From Pseudomonadota bacterium (lineage in GTDB: Bacteria > Myxococcota_A > UBA796 > SXON01), in the NCBI GenBank assembly GCA_030684355.1, contig JAUXTN010000219.1:1-64000 (forward strand): 64,000 bases of DNA. The letters are read 5' to 3'. Made by a program: the position numbers and the translations under genes. This document shows, piece after piece, positions 1 to 6,922 of this stretch; position 1 is the first letter of the stretch; every line of letters begins with the position of its first letter. The notes beneath the pieces were generated by a model. The model did no database searches, was not told where the DNA came from, and saw only the letters and a program-made list of their open reading frames with translations.

Positions 1-813
1 CCCGCAGGCGCCCGCCTCCTCCACGAGCAGCCAGAGCCGCTCCAGGCGCAGGGGCGGGTCGATGGCGACCCCGGCGGCGTGCGCCACGTCGCGCTGGGGG
101 TACACCGCGTAGGCGGAGGCCGGCGGCAGGTCGAAGCGCCACCCCTCCACGAAGTCGTCGACCTCGACGGCGTCGAAGCCGTAGTCCTCCAGCCGCGCCG
201 CCATGCCCGCCACGGCGCCGTCGGGCTCGAAGCACCAGCCCTCGTCGCGCTGCATCGCCGCGGTCTGCCCGGGGAGCAGGGTCACCTCGTAGAACAGGAA
301 CGGGGCCACGTCCTGCCCGATGGCAAAGCGCCCGTCCGGCAGCGCGGTGCCGCGCCAGCCGCCGCGGTAGGGCGGGTCGCTGGCGAACACCCGTTGGCCG
401 CGGGCCACCCGGAGGCGCACCGAGGTGGCCGTGGGGACGTCCGGGTAGAGGTAGAGGTTCGGCTTTTCGGCGGTGTCGCACGTGGCGTCGAGGTCGAGGC
501 CGTCGAGGGGCTCGCCGGCCACCACGTTGATGTCGTCCCAACTCGAGCCGCACCAACCGCCGTCGAGCTCCGCGTGGATGGTCCACTCCCCCGCGGCCAG
601 GCAGGCCGACCAGGTGCCGTCGGCGGCCACGTCGACCTCCACGGTGTCCTCGGCGGCGTTCGACGCGTACACCGTCATGCCCTCGTCCGGCCCGCCCTGG
701 AGCGTCGCGGTGCCGCTGACGAGCCCCTCGCCCTCGGCGCACTCCGCCACGCCGCTGTCGTCGGGCTTGTCTGCGAGGGGGCAACCGGGGAGCAGGGCGG
801 CGAGCAGGAACAT
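1..813 (-). CDS. Secreted lipoprotein, KPxxYLYP-type family, 3' end outside window
   Basis: Read on the minus strand from ATG at 813, this frame stays open for 271 codons to the window edge, so the C-terminus is missing. The N-terminus MFLLAALLPGCP is a short hydrophobic stretch with a lipobox-like Cys at residue 11. An early beta-rich region resembles carboxypeptidase-regulatory domains. A segment with KPNLYLYPD, a GGW motif, a PDG turn and FLFYEV matches a widespread uncharacterised bacterial family recognised by KPxxYLYP. It lies 47 bases downstream of the DUF1272 gene on the same strand and could be co-transcribed with it. Function unknown; probably outer-membrane anchored. Confidence 0.75.
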   Translation of the reverse strand, partial: MFLLAALLPGCPLADKPDDSGVAECAEGEGLVSGTATLQGGPDEGMTVYASNAAEDTVEVDVAADGTWSACLAAGEWTIHAELDGGWCGSSWDDINVVAGEPLDGLDLDATCDTAEKPNLYLYPDVPTATSVRLRVARGQRVFASDPPYRGGWRGTALPDGRFAIGQDVAPFLFYEVTLLPGQTAAMQRDEGWCFEPDGAVAGMAARLEDYGFDAVEVDDFVEGWRFDLPPASAYAVYPQRDVAHAAGVAIDPPLRLERLWLLVEEAGACG

Positions 814-860
814 GGGGACTCCGAGAACGGTAGCGTTGTTCTATCCGCGCGCCTCCCGCT

Positions 861-1160
861 TCAGCGCTGCGCTGGCGGCACCGCGGCGTAGCGGGCCGCG
901 AGGGCGCGGTGCCGTTCCGCCTGCGCGCCGGTCAGCGGCTGGCTGACGCGATCCGCCGAGGGCGGATTGTTGGCCAGTTTGTCTTTTGGCCGCACCGGGC
1001 GACGTTCGAGGCCGCCGCCGCAGTTCGGGCAGACATTCTGCAGGATGTCATCGGCGCAGCTGTCGCAGAATGTGCATTCGAAGCTGCAGATGCGCGCATT
1101 GTCCGCATCGGGCGCCAGGTCGCGGTCGCAGCATTCGCAGCTCGGTCGCAGGGATAGCAT
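861..1160 (-). CDS. DUF1272 Cys-rich zinc-ribbon-like protein
   Basis: This 99-residue protein opens with a dense set of cysteines (CECCDRDL, CSFECTFC, CPNCGGG) in the order and spacing of the DUF1272 family, where they most likely form zinc ribbons. The first 60 residues are the conserved part. The last 40 are a charged, probably disordered tail. No enzymatic motif is present. The family is common as a single small cytosolic protein and has no established role. The start is the ATG at 1160, directly followed by the conserved MLSLRPSCECC. Confidence 0.85.
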   Translation of the reverse strand: MLSLRPSCECCDRDLAPDADNARICSFECTFCDSCADDILQNVCPNCGGGLERRPVRPKDKLANNPPSADRVSQPLTGAQAERHRALAARYAAVPPAQR

Positions 1161-1494
1161 GGGATTTCCTCTCGTTCGTCAGTTCAATGTCCGCCGCCCG
1201 GGAGCGGTGACTTGGGCAGAGCAGGCCAGCGCCGATCACAGGAAGAATTCCTTCGTCGCCATCATGATGTCCTGCGCCGTCACCGTCCACTCTCCCACGC
1301 CCCTGCCACTGCTTGGCAAGGGGCCGCGTCGCCGCCGGCCCTCGCTCGCCGCCGCCCGCGCCTCGTCGACCGGGAGGGGCAGCGTTCTGGACGCAGCCCA
1401 AGCCCCGGGGCAAGAGGCTGAGTGATCCCGACGCTCCACCTCCGCGCGCTCGACGCGCCGGCACCAGCCGGCGGCGGACGGGGGTTCTACGGGC
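1161..1494. other. Intergenic, no gene supported
   Basis: This 334-base stretch separates two divergently transcribed genes. Open frames cross it, but they are continuations of GC-rich shadow frames with no recognisable protein signature or plausible ribosome binding site. It should hold the promoters of both neighbours, but I see no convincing -35/-10 pair. Confidence 0.5.
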
Positions 1495-1977
1495 ATGTTT
1501 GACATCCTCGCCGCGTACCTCGGCTTGGGTGGCCTGGCCGCGGCCGTCGTGCTCGCGCGGCTGCTGTGGATCTACACCACTTGGGAGCGGGACGCGCGGT
1601 GGCTCGAAGCCTCCCGCGACCGGAAGGATCCGCGGATCCGCGCGGCGAAGCACGTCTACTTCAATTGGATCCACCGGGACGCGGAGTATTGGATCTACCC
1701 GCTCGACCTGTCCAGGACCCAGCAGGTCCGTGTCACCGGGACGGTCCCGAGCTGCCTCTACTTCAGCCTCAACTACACCGGGCCCAACTTCGTCCGATCC
1801 TACGTCACCAGCGGCATCCGCGAGGCCACCCATGACGAGGGGGAGGCGTTCAGCATCACCCTCGACCCCCGCCCGGCGGGTGACACCTCCCGCAGGAAGG
1901 GCGTCCTGTACCTGCGGATCTACCTCCGCAACGCGTCGGATCGCACGCCCCTGCCAGCCGTCGAGGTGCGCCCGTGA
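1495..1977 (+). CDS. Single-pass membrane protein, DUF1214-like
   Basis: This 160-residue protein has an N-terminal membrane helix (about residues 6-26) and a soluble beta-rich region containing NYTGPNFVRSYV and LYLRIYLRNASD. It loosely resembles the DUF1254/DUF1214 type. The same architecture appears again in the first 148 residues of the next gene, so the two look like tandem relatives. The stop overlaps the next start by four bases (GTGATC), which implies translational coupling with the P450 gene. Function unknown. The pairing with a P450 suggests a membrane-anchored partner or substrate-handling role, but that is inference. Confidence 0.6.
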   Translation: MFDILAAYLGLGGLAAAVVLARLLWIYTTWERDARWLEASRDRKDPRIRAAKHVYFNWIHRDAEYWIYPLDLSRTQQVRVTGTVPSCLYFSLNYTGPNFVRSYVTSGIREATHDEGEAFSITLDPRPAGDTSRRKGVLYLRIYLRNASDRTPLPAVEVRP

Positions 1978-3653
1978 TCCCCGTGGGCGCGGCGCTCGCG
2001 CTCCTCGCGCTCACCGTCGTGGTGGCGGGGAGGGTGGTCCTGCCGGCGCTCATCTACCGGATCTACGTCCGGAGCACCGCCGAGAACCGCCCGATCCGCC
2101 CGGACGTCGCCAAGGGGGCCGGCACCTTCGACATCGACTACTTCGCCTGCGCCGTCGACCTGTCGCGCGGCGACCTCGTCCTCGACCTCGTCCGGCCGCG
2201 CACCCGCTACCTGCAGATCGGCCTCTACGACACCGGCGCCGACGCGATCCCGACGGCCCATCTCACGAGCGCGAGCCTCCCGCCGGGCCTCCCCGGAGAG
2301 CCCCTGTCCCTGCGCATCGTGCGGGACGCCCGCGGCGCCGCCGACGCGCTGACGCTCGACGCCGCCGGACGGACCCGGACGTTCCTCATGGTGCGCGCCC
2401 TCGACCCGGAGGAGAAGATGAGCCCACCCGCGCTCCGCCCGGCCCCGTCCGTGCCGGTGGTCCCCGGCCTGCCGGTCGTGGGGAACCTCCTGCCGTTCCT
2501 CCGGGACCCCATCCGCTTCGTGCAACAGGCGGTCCGGGACCACGGCGACATCGTCGTCGTGAACGGGCTCCTGACCAACGACGGCGACGACTGGCGCCGG
2601 CGTCGCAAGCTCATCCAGCCCGCCTTCCGCCAGGAGCGGATCCGCGCGTACAGCCGGCTCGTCCCCGAGCTGGCGGACCGCCTCGTCGACCGCTGGACCG
2701 AGGGGGAGACGCGGGACATCCACGCCGACATGTCGGGCTTCACGCTCGACATCGTCACGCGGGCCCTCTTCGGCCGGGACGTGAGCGACCGCGCCGCCCA
2801 GGTGGGTGAGGCCCTCGACGTCTGGATGCGGCGCTACGAGAACCCCCTCGTCTTCGTCGCGCCCTGGCTCGACCACCTCCCCACCCGGTTCAACCGGCGC
2901 CTCCGCCGCGGCCACGCGAACCTCGAGGCGGTGGTCCGCCAGCTCATCGCCGAGGCCCGCGCCGAGAGCGGCCAGGCGGAGGGCACGGACCTCCTGTCCA
3001 CCCTGGTGCGGCTCCAGGACGAGGAGGGCCGCGGCCTCACCGACGAGGAGCTCCGCGACGAGGTCATCACGCTCCTCCTCGCCGGCCACGAGACGACGTC
3101 GAACGTCCTGGCCTGGACCTGGATGCTGCTCTCTCGGAGCCCCGGCGCGCGGCGGGCGCTCGACGAGGAGCTCGGGGCCGTCCTCGGCGGGAGGGCGCCC
3201 GCGTACGACGACATCGGGCGGCTGCCCTACGTCGAGGCCGTCGTGAAGGAGTCCATGCGGCTCTACCCGCCCGCCTGGCAGCTCGGCCGCGACGCCGTCG
3301 AGGACGTCACCCTCGGCGGGTACGCCATCCCCAAGGGCGCGAACATCTTCATCGCGCCCGTCGCCATCCACCGCGACGCGCGCTGGTTCCCGGAGCCCGA
3401 GGCCTTCCGCCCCGAGCGCTGGCTCGACGGCTCGACCACGGCCCTCCCGCGCGGCGCCTGGCTCCCCTTCGGCGCCGGCCCGCGGATCTGCATCGGCGGG
3501 ACCTTCGCGATGATGGAGCTCGTGCTGGCCGTCGCGACCATCGCGCGGCGCGTGCGCCTGGAGCTCGCGGAGGGGTTCATCCCCGAGCCGCAGCCCTCGG
3601 TCACCCTTCGACCCCGGGCTGGCATGCGGATGGTGGTCCGCGGCAAGGCGTGA
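1974..3653 (+). CDS. Cytochrome P450 with N-terminal membrane domain (fusion or read-through)
   Basis: The 559-residue frame has two parts. Residues 1-148 are a membrane helix plus a domain like the preceding protein. From residue 149 (ATG at 2418) it is a cytochrome P450. Numbered from that ATG, the I-helix oxygen-activation motif AGHETT is at 222-227, the ExxR motif at 278-281 and the heme loop FGAGPRICIG with Cys358 at 351-360. The catalytic core is complete. About 40 residues usually found between the first beta strands and the C helix are missing: HGDIVVV runs straight into NGLLTNDGDDW. A strong ribosome binding site precedes the internal ATG, so the P450 may also be made separately as 411 residues. 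Substrate unknown; redox partners are not encoded nearby. Confidence 0.85.
   Translation: MIPVGAALALLALTVVVAGRVVLPALIYRIYVRSTAENRPIRPDVAKGAGTFDIDYFACAVDLSRGDLVLDLVRPRTRYLQIGLYDTGADAIPTAHLTSASLPPGLPGEPLSLRIVRDARGAADALTLDAAGRTRTFLMVRALDPEEKMSPPALRPAPSVPVVPGLPVVGNLLPFLRDPIRFVQQAVRDHGDIVVVNGLLTNDGDDWRRRRKLIQPAFRQERIRAYSRLVPELADRLVDRWTEGETRDIHADMSGFTLDIVTRALFGRDVSDRAAQVGEALDVWMRRYENPLVFVAPWLDHLPTRFNRRLRRGHANLEAVVRQLIAEARAESGQAEGTDLLSTLVRLQDEEGRGLTDEELRDEVITLLLAGHETTSNVLAWTWMLLSRSPGARRALDEELGAVLGGRAPAYDDIGRLPYVEAVVKESMRLYPPAWQLGRDAVEDVTLGGYAIPKGANIFIAPVAIHRDARWFPEPEAFRPERWLDGSTTALPRGAWLPFGAGPRICIGGTFAMMELVLAVATIARRVRLELAEGFIPEPQPSVTLRPRAGMRMVVRGKA
2409..2417 (+). promoter_or_regulatory. Internal ribosome binding site for the P450 domain
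   Basis: GGAGGAG lies about four bases before the ATG at 2418, inside the longer open frame. This is near-perfect complementarity to the 16S 3' end. It sits exactly where P450 homology begins, suggesting independent initiation of a 411-residue P450. Confidence 0.55.
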
Positions 3654-4044
3654 GACATCTGAGGCGCACGATCTCGGGGGGGGGGCCGCACGGGGGGGTG
3701 CACGGGGGCGTGCCGGTCTGGGCGCGTCCCCTGCCGCGGACGGCAGGGGCCGGTGCCCTCCGGGGTCGCCCTCCGGGCTCCGTTGGCGCGTCCGCGGCTC
3801 GCGCCGCGGGGCGCCGAACCGCCCGGTCGCTCCCGCGCCCGGGCGCCCTCCGGTCCCCTCGCGCGGGCCCCCGATGGCGCGCATCGACCGCGCGGCTGCG
3901 CACGCTCGGATCGGCGTCCACGGCCCGCCCGGGCGCTCGGCCCCGGAGCGGGCTCCTCCACCCCTACGATCCACAACCCGTCGGCCTCATCGAGGGGTCC
4001 CGCGGCGCGCCGCGCGCCCGCAGGTCCCCCGGCCCCTCCGCCCC
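3654..4044. other. Intergenic, G/C-run-rich, no gene supported
   Basis: This 391-base spacer lies between convergent genes. It begins with long G runs near 3675-3710 and continues with arginine- and alanine-rich shadow frames on both strands. I see no clean terminator hairpin with a U tract, no RNA gene and no coding signature. Confidence 0.5.
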
Positions 4045-4788
4045 TCAGTACGCCTGCAGCCCGTAGGGCGGCGACGCGTTCACGAGCCACCCCTCCCGGC
4101 ACCACATCCGCCGCGCCTCGAAGGTCACGCCGTCCTGGTGCGCGGTGAGGACGTACGTCCCGGGGGGCACGTTCAGGAAGAGCACGCCGCCGTCATCGGT
4201 CGTCTCGGTCAGCGTCGGGTCCGGCCAGATGATGCCGTTCTCCGCGTTGCGGTAGAAGTAGACGGGGCCGCTCGCCGCGGGCAGCGCGGGCTCGATGGTG
4301 ACGGTGGCGCCGGCCTGGCCGTGGAAGGCGCCGTGCCACATGTCGCAGCCCGCGCAGGTGACGGTCGTGGCGATCTGGCAGGTGCCGTCCTCGGTCTCCA
4401 CGCCGGCGAACGCTTCCATCAGGTCGTACATGACCCAATCGGGCACCTGGAACGTGACGCCCTCGATGCCCGCCTCGTCCACGTCGAGCGTGGCGGTCTG
4501 CACAGGCGGCATGTCCGGGTGCGTGAGCACGAACGTCGCGTCGCCGCCAGCGGGGACGTCCAGTGCGAAGGCCCCGTCCGCCGCGGTGACGGTGGTGGAC
4601 GTCGGCACCTCGAGCGTGGAGACGTCGGCCCCCGCGAGCCCCCCGCCTTCGATCGAGAAGTTGACCGCGACGCCGGTGCCGGGCGCGGTCGGGCCGTCCC
4701 AGACGGGGGAGGTGGCGGTGTCGGCGGGGGCACCCGTGTCGGCGGCGGGCCGGGCGCAGGCGAGGAGCAGGACGAGCATCCCCTGCAT
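4045..4788 (-). CDS. Secreted lipoprotein with carboxypeptidase-regulatory-like domain
   Basis: This 247-residue protein starts MQGMLVLLLAC, a short lipoprotein signal with Cys at residue 11. An Asp/Thr/Ala-rich linker typical of the lipoproteins in this genome follows. A beta-sandwich region (TVTAADGAFALDVPAGG) looks like a carboxypeptidase-regulatory or Cna-B-type fold. A later Cys pair is CAGCDMWHG. The end (DDGGVLFLNVPPGTYVLTAH) repeats the regulatory-domain pattern. Two in-frame ATGs at 4788 and 4779 are possible starts. No enzymatic motif is visible. It is divergent from the ArsR-rhodanese operon. Function unknown. Confidence 0.7.
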   Translation of the reverse strand: MQGMLVLLLACARPAADTGAPADTATSPVWDGPTAPGTGVAVNFSIEGGGLAGADVSTLEVPTSTTVTAADGAFALDVPAGGDATFVLTHPDMPPVQTATLDVDEAGIEGVTFQVPDWVMYDLMEAFAGVETEDGTCQIATTVTCAGCDMWHGAFHGQAGATVTIEPALPAASGPVYFYRNAENGIIWPDPTLTETTDDGGVLFLNVPPGTYVLTAHQDGVTFEARRMWCREGWLVNASPPYGLQAY

Positions 4789-4846
4789 CTATCCACGTCG
4801 GCACCGAGCCCGTGGTCGGGGCAGAGCGTCCCTTGCGGCCGCTCCC

Positions 4847-4875
4847 TTGACGGCCTGCCCCACGACGACTAATCA
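4847..4875 (+). promoter_or_regulatory. Promoter of the sulfur-stress operon
   Basis: TTGACG at 4847-4852, a 17-base spacer, then TAATCA at 4870-4875. The -10 element coincides with the left arm of the operator, so repressor binding would block RNA polymerase. The predicted transcript starts only about ten bases before the ATG at 4893. Confidence 0.6.
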
Positions 4876-4891
4876 AGAGATCGGTTGATTA
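4870..4891 (+). promoter_or_regulatory. ArsR-type operator of the sulfur-stress operon
   Basis: This is a perfect inverted repeat: TAATCAA at 4870-4876, eight bases, TTGATTA at 4885-4891. It ends one base before the ATG of the ArsR-rhodanese gene. Its arm-N8-arm layout is like the operators of sulfide/persulfide-sensing ArsR proteins (BigR/SqrR type). Autoregulation is inferred. Confidence 0.7.
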
Positions 4892-4892
4892 C

Positions 4893-5564
4893 ATGTCCAC
4901 CTCCCCCTCCCGTCGCTTCAAGGACGACGTGTTCGAGCAGTTCGCGCGCATCGGCAAGGCCGTCGCGAGCCCGAAGCGGCTGGAGCTGCTCGACATCCTC
5001 TGCCAGGGGCCACGCACCGTCGAGGTGCTCGCCGACCAGGCCAGCCTGTCGCTGGCCAACGCCTCCCAGCACCTCCAGGTGCTCCGCGCCGCGCGCCTGA
5101 TCGAGGCCGAGAAGAGCGGCCTCTTCGTCACCTACCGGCTCGCCGAGGGCGTGGAGGGCTTCTACCTGGGCCTCCGCCACCTCGCGGAGGCCCGGCTCGC
5201 GGAGGTCGAGGCGACCACCCGGGCCTGGCTCGAGCAGCGCGGAGCGATGGAGTCGGTGGACGGGTCCGAGCTCCTCCAGCGCGCGTTGTCGGGCGACGTG
5301 ACCGTGCTCGATGTGCGCCCGGCCGAGGAGTACCGAGCGGGCCACCTCCCGAACGCCCGCTCTGTGCCACTGGCGGAGCTTCGGTCCCGACTGGGCGAGC
5401 TCCCGACGGACCGCGAGGTCGTGGCCTACTGCCGCGGACCCTACTGCGTGCTCGCCATCGAGGCGGTGCGCGTACTGCGCGAGGAGGGCTTCTCCGCCGT
5501 GCGCCTGGAGACCGGCCCCCCGGACTGGCGCGCCGCGGGCGTACCGGTGGAGGCTGGCTCGTGA
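4893..5564 (+). CDS. ArsR-family regulator fused to a rhodanese domain
   Basis: This 223-residue protein has an ArsR winged helix in residues 1-100 (recognition helix around LSLANASQHLQVLRAARLI) and a rhodanese domain from about residue 120. The rhodanese motifs are VLDVRPAEEYRAGHLPNA and the active-site loop YCRGPYCV, whose first Cys would carry a persulfide. Such fusions are known regulators in which the sulfurtransferase domain is thought to sense or relay reactive sulfur. The genes behind it (rhodanese, DsrE) fit that role. A palindromic operator touches the start codon and no Shine-Dalgarno is visible, so initiation is from a very short leader. Confidence 0.9.
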   Translation: MSTSPSRRFKDDVFEQFARIGKAVASPKRLELLDILCQGPRTVEVLADQASLSLANASQHLQVLRAARLIEAEKSGLFVTYRLAEGVEGFYLGLRHLAEARLAEVEATTRAWLEQRGAMESVDGSELLQRALSGDVTVLDVRPAEEYRAGHLPNARSVPLAELRSRLGELPTDREVVAYCRGPYCVLAIEAVRVLREEGFSAVRLETGPPDWRAAGVPVEAGS

Positions 5565-5567
5565 GCG

Positions 5568-5675
5568 ATGCCGCCTGGCTCGCCGTCCGCTCCGCCGGTG
5601 TCGCTGCCGGCGAAGCTCGCCGGCGTGCGGATGCGGGAGACGCTGGCGAAGCAGATCACCAAGGAGGCGGAATGA
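5568..5675 (+). CDS. Possible 35-residue ORF or C-terminal gene remnant
   Basis: An ATG four bases after the ArsR-rhodanese stop opens a 35-codon frame. Its second half, LPAKLAGVRMRETLAKQITK, looks like real protein. Its TGA overlaps the ATG of the next rhodanese gene (ATGA). The N-terminal half is low-complexity Pro/Ser. It may be a translationally coupled small protein or the tail of a gene whose front was deleted. Low confidence that it is a gene. Confidence 0.3.
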   Translation: MPPGSPSAPPVSLPAKLAGVRMRETLAKQITKEAE

Positions 5676-5974
5676 CAAGAGAGGTTTCACCGGCGGAGCT
5701 GCGTGCGCGACGCGCGGCGGGCGAGGCGGTCGTCGTCGTGGACGTGCGCTCGGTTGAGGAGTTCGCGGCGGGGCACATCGAAGGCGCGGTCCACGTACCG
5801 GTCGCGGACATCGAGGCCGACCCGACGCGGCTGCCGCTCGATCGCCCGATCGTCTGCGCCTGCGGCAAGGGCGGAGGTCGGTCGGAAGGGGCCGCTGCAG
5901 CACTCGCGGCGGCGGGCGCCCTGGACGTGGGCTTCCTGGAAGGCGGCACGCTGGGCTGGTTGGCAGACACCTGA
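5672..5974 (+). CDS. Rhodanese-like sulfurtransferase
   Basis: The ATG at 5672 has an excellent AAGGAGG site and gives a 100-residue single-domain rhodanese. It contains VVVDVRSVEEFAAGHIEGAVHVP and the active-site loop CACGKGGGRS, with the catalytic Cys in CACGKGG. A longer frame from 5561 exists, but its first 37 residues have no rhodanese character. It probably shuttles sulfane sulfur in the cytosol together with the downstream DsrE protein, within a persulfide-responsive operon (inferred). Confidence 0.85.
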   Translation: MTREVSPAELRARRAAGEAVVVVDVRSVEEFAAGHIEGAVHVPVADIEADPTRLPLDRPIVCACGKGGGRSEGAAAALAAAGALDVGFLEGGTLGWLADT

Positions 5975-5990
5975 TCACGCGGAGGACATC

Positions 5991-6344
5991 ATGGCGAAGA
6001 ACCTGTTCATCCTGAACGACGGCCCCTACGGGACCGAGCGGAGCTACAACGCGCTGCGCCTCGCGGGCGCGCTCGCCAAGCGGGAGGGCGAGGAGGTGCG
6101 CGTGTTCCTCATGGGGGACGCCGCTTCGTGCGCGCGGGCCGGGCAGAAGGTGCCGACCGGCTACTACAACGTCGCGGTGATGCTCGGTGCCGTTGCCCGG
6201 CACGGCGGCGGCATCGGCGTCTGCGGGACCTGCATGGACGCGCGCGCGCTCGATGCGGAGGGGCTCGTCGAGGGCGCCCAGCGGAGCACGCTGGAGGAGC
6301 TGACGACCTGGACCCAGTGGGCCGACAAGACGCTGGTGTTCTGA
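5991..6344 (+). CDS. DsrE-family sulfur-carrier protein
   Basis: This 117-residue protein starts at the ATG at 5991, preceded by GGAGG. The N-terminal strand MAKNLFILNDGPYGTERSYN, the middle RVFLMGDAASCA and the C-terminal GVCGTCMDARAL are DsrE/DsrF/YchN features. The Cys in CGTCMDARAL is where family members carry persulfide. It is the last gene of the operon controlled by the ArsR-rhodanese protein. The likely role is sulfur transfer or detoxification in the cytosol. Confidence 0.85.
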   Translation: MAKNLFILNDGPYGTERSYNALRLAGALAKREGEEVRVFLMGDAASCARAGQKVPTGYYNVAVMLGAVARHGGGIGVCGTCMDARALDAEGLVEGAQRSTLEELTTWTQWADKTLVF

Positions 6345-6520
6345 ATGCCCCGCCCCGTCACGATGGCTTCCGCCAGGAGGTCGTGACCGAGGCGGGCTAC
6401 GCCGCAGCGACGGGGGCCGTCTGGTAGCGCTGACGACGCCCTGGTCTGGCGCACGTCAATATGCTTGTGCGTGCGTTCGTTCGCGAGGACCGCCCCCCCG
6501 AGTTCCAGCGCGTGGCCGGA

Positions 6521-6549
6521 TTGACACCACCCCTCCGTCACCGTAAGCC
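6521..6549 (+). promoter_or_regulatory. Possible promoter of the first blaI-M56 pair
   Basis: TTGACA at 6521-6526, 17 bases, then a weak TAAGCC at 6544-6549, only eight bases before the ATG at 6557. If real, the mRNA would be essentially leaderless. No copy of the TACTAY/RTAGTA operator is present here. Confidence 0.35.
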
Positions 6550-6556
6550 CGCGACC

Positions 6557-6922
6557 ATGGACCCCGTCGAACCCCTCGGCCCCCTCGAATCCCGCGTGAT
6601 GGCCGCCCTCTGGGCCACGGGCACGGGCACCGCGCGCGAGGTCCACGCCGCCCTCGGCGAGGAGTGGGCCTACACGACGATCATGACGACGCTCGACCGC
6701 CTTCACAAGAAGGACCTGCTCCTCCGGGAGAAGGAAGGGCTCGCCTGGCGGTACCGGCCGACGCTCGATCGCGATGCCTTCGAGCGCGCCCGCGTCGATG
6801 CGCTCGCTTCCCGGCTCCTCGGCGAGCGGAAGGATCTCGGCCTGGCTGCCCTCGTCGACGCGGCGGACGCCGCGACGCTCGACCGGCTCGCCGAGCTCAT
6901 CGAGGCCCGGCGCCGCCCATGA
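6557..6922 (+). CDS. BlaI/MecI/CopY-family repressor 1
   Basis: This 122-residue winged-helix protein contains LGPLESRVMAALW, YTTIMTTLDRLHKKDLL and GLAWRYRP, the hallmark BlaI/MecI recognition helix and wing. The second half is the helical dimerisation and cleavage region. A longer frame begins at 6461, but BlaI homology starts at MDPVEPLG, so the ATG at 6557 is chosen. Its stop overlaps the M56 peptidase start (ATGA), the classical blaI-blaR arrangement. The neighbours are metal efflux genes, so the ligand is more likely a metal ion than a beta-lactam. The DNA target is probably the TACTAY-N5-RTAGTA element found four times in this window. Confidence 0.9.
   Translation: MDPVEPLGPLESRVMAALWATGTGTAREVHAALGEEWAYTTIMTTLDRLHKKDLLLREKEGLAWRYRPTLDRDAFERARVDALASRLLGERKDLGLAALVDAADAATLDRLAELIEARRRP

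Noticed and set aside
1920..3974. 684-codon minus-strand frame opposite the P450 gene
   Set aside because: Low-complexity Arg/Gly/Glu sequence antisense to a P450 with all catalytic motifs.
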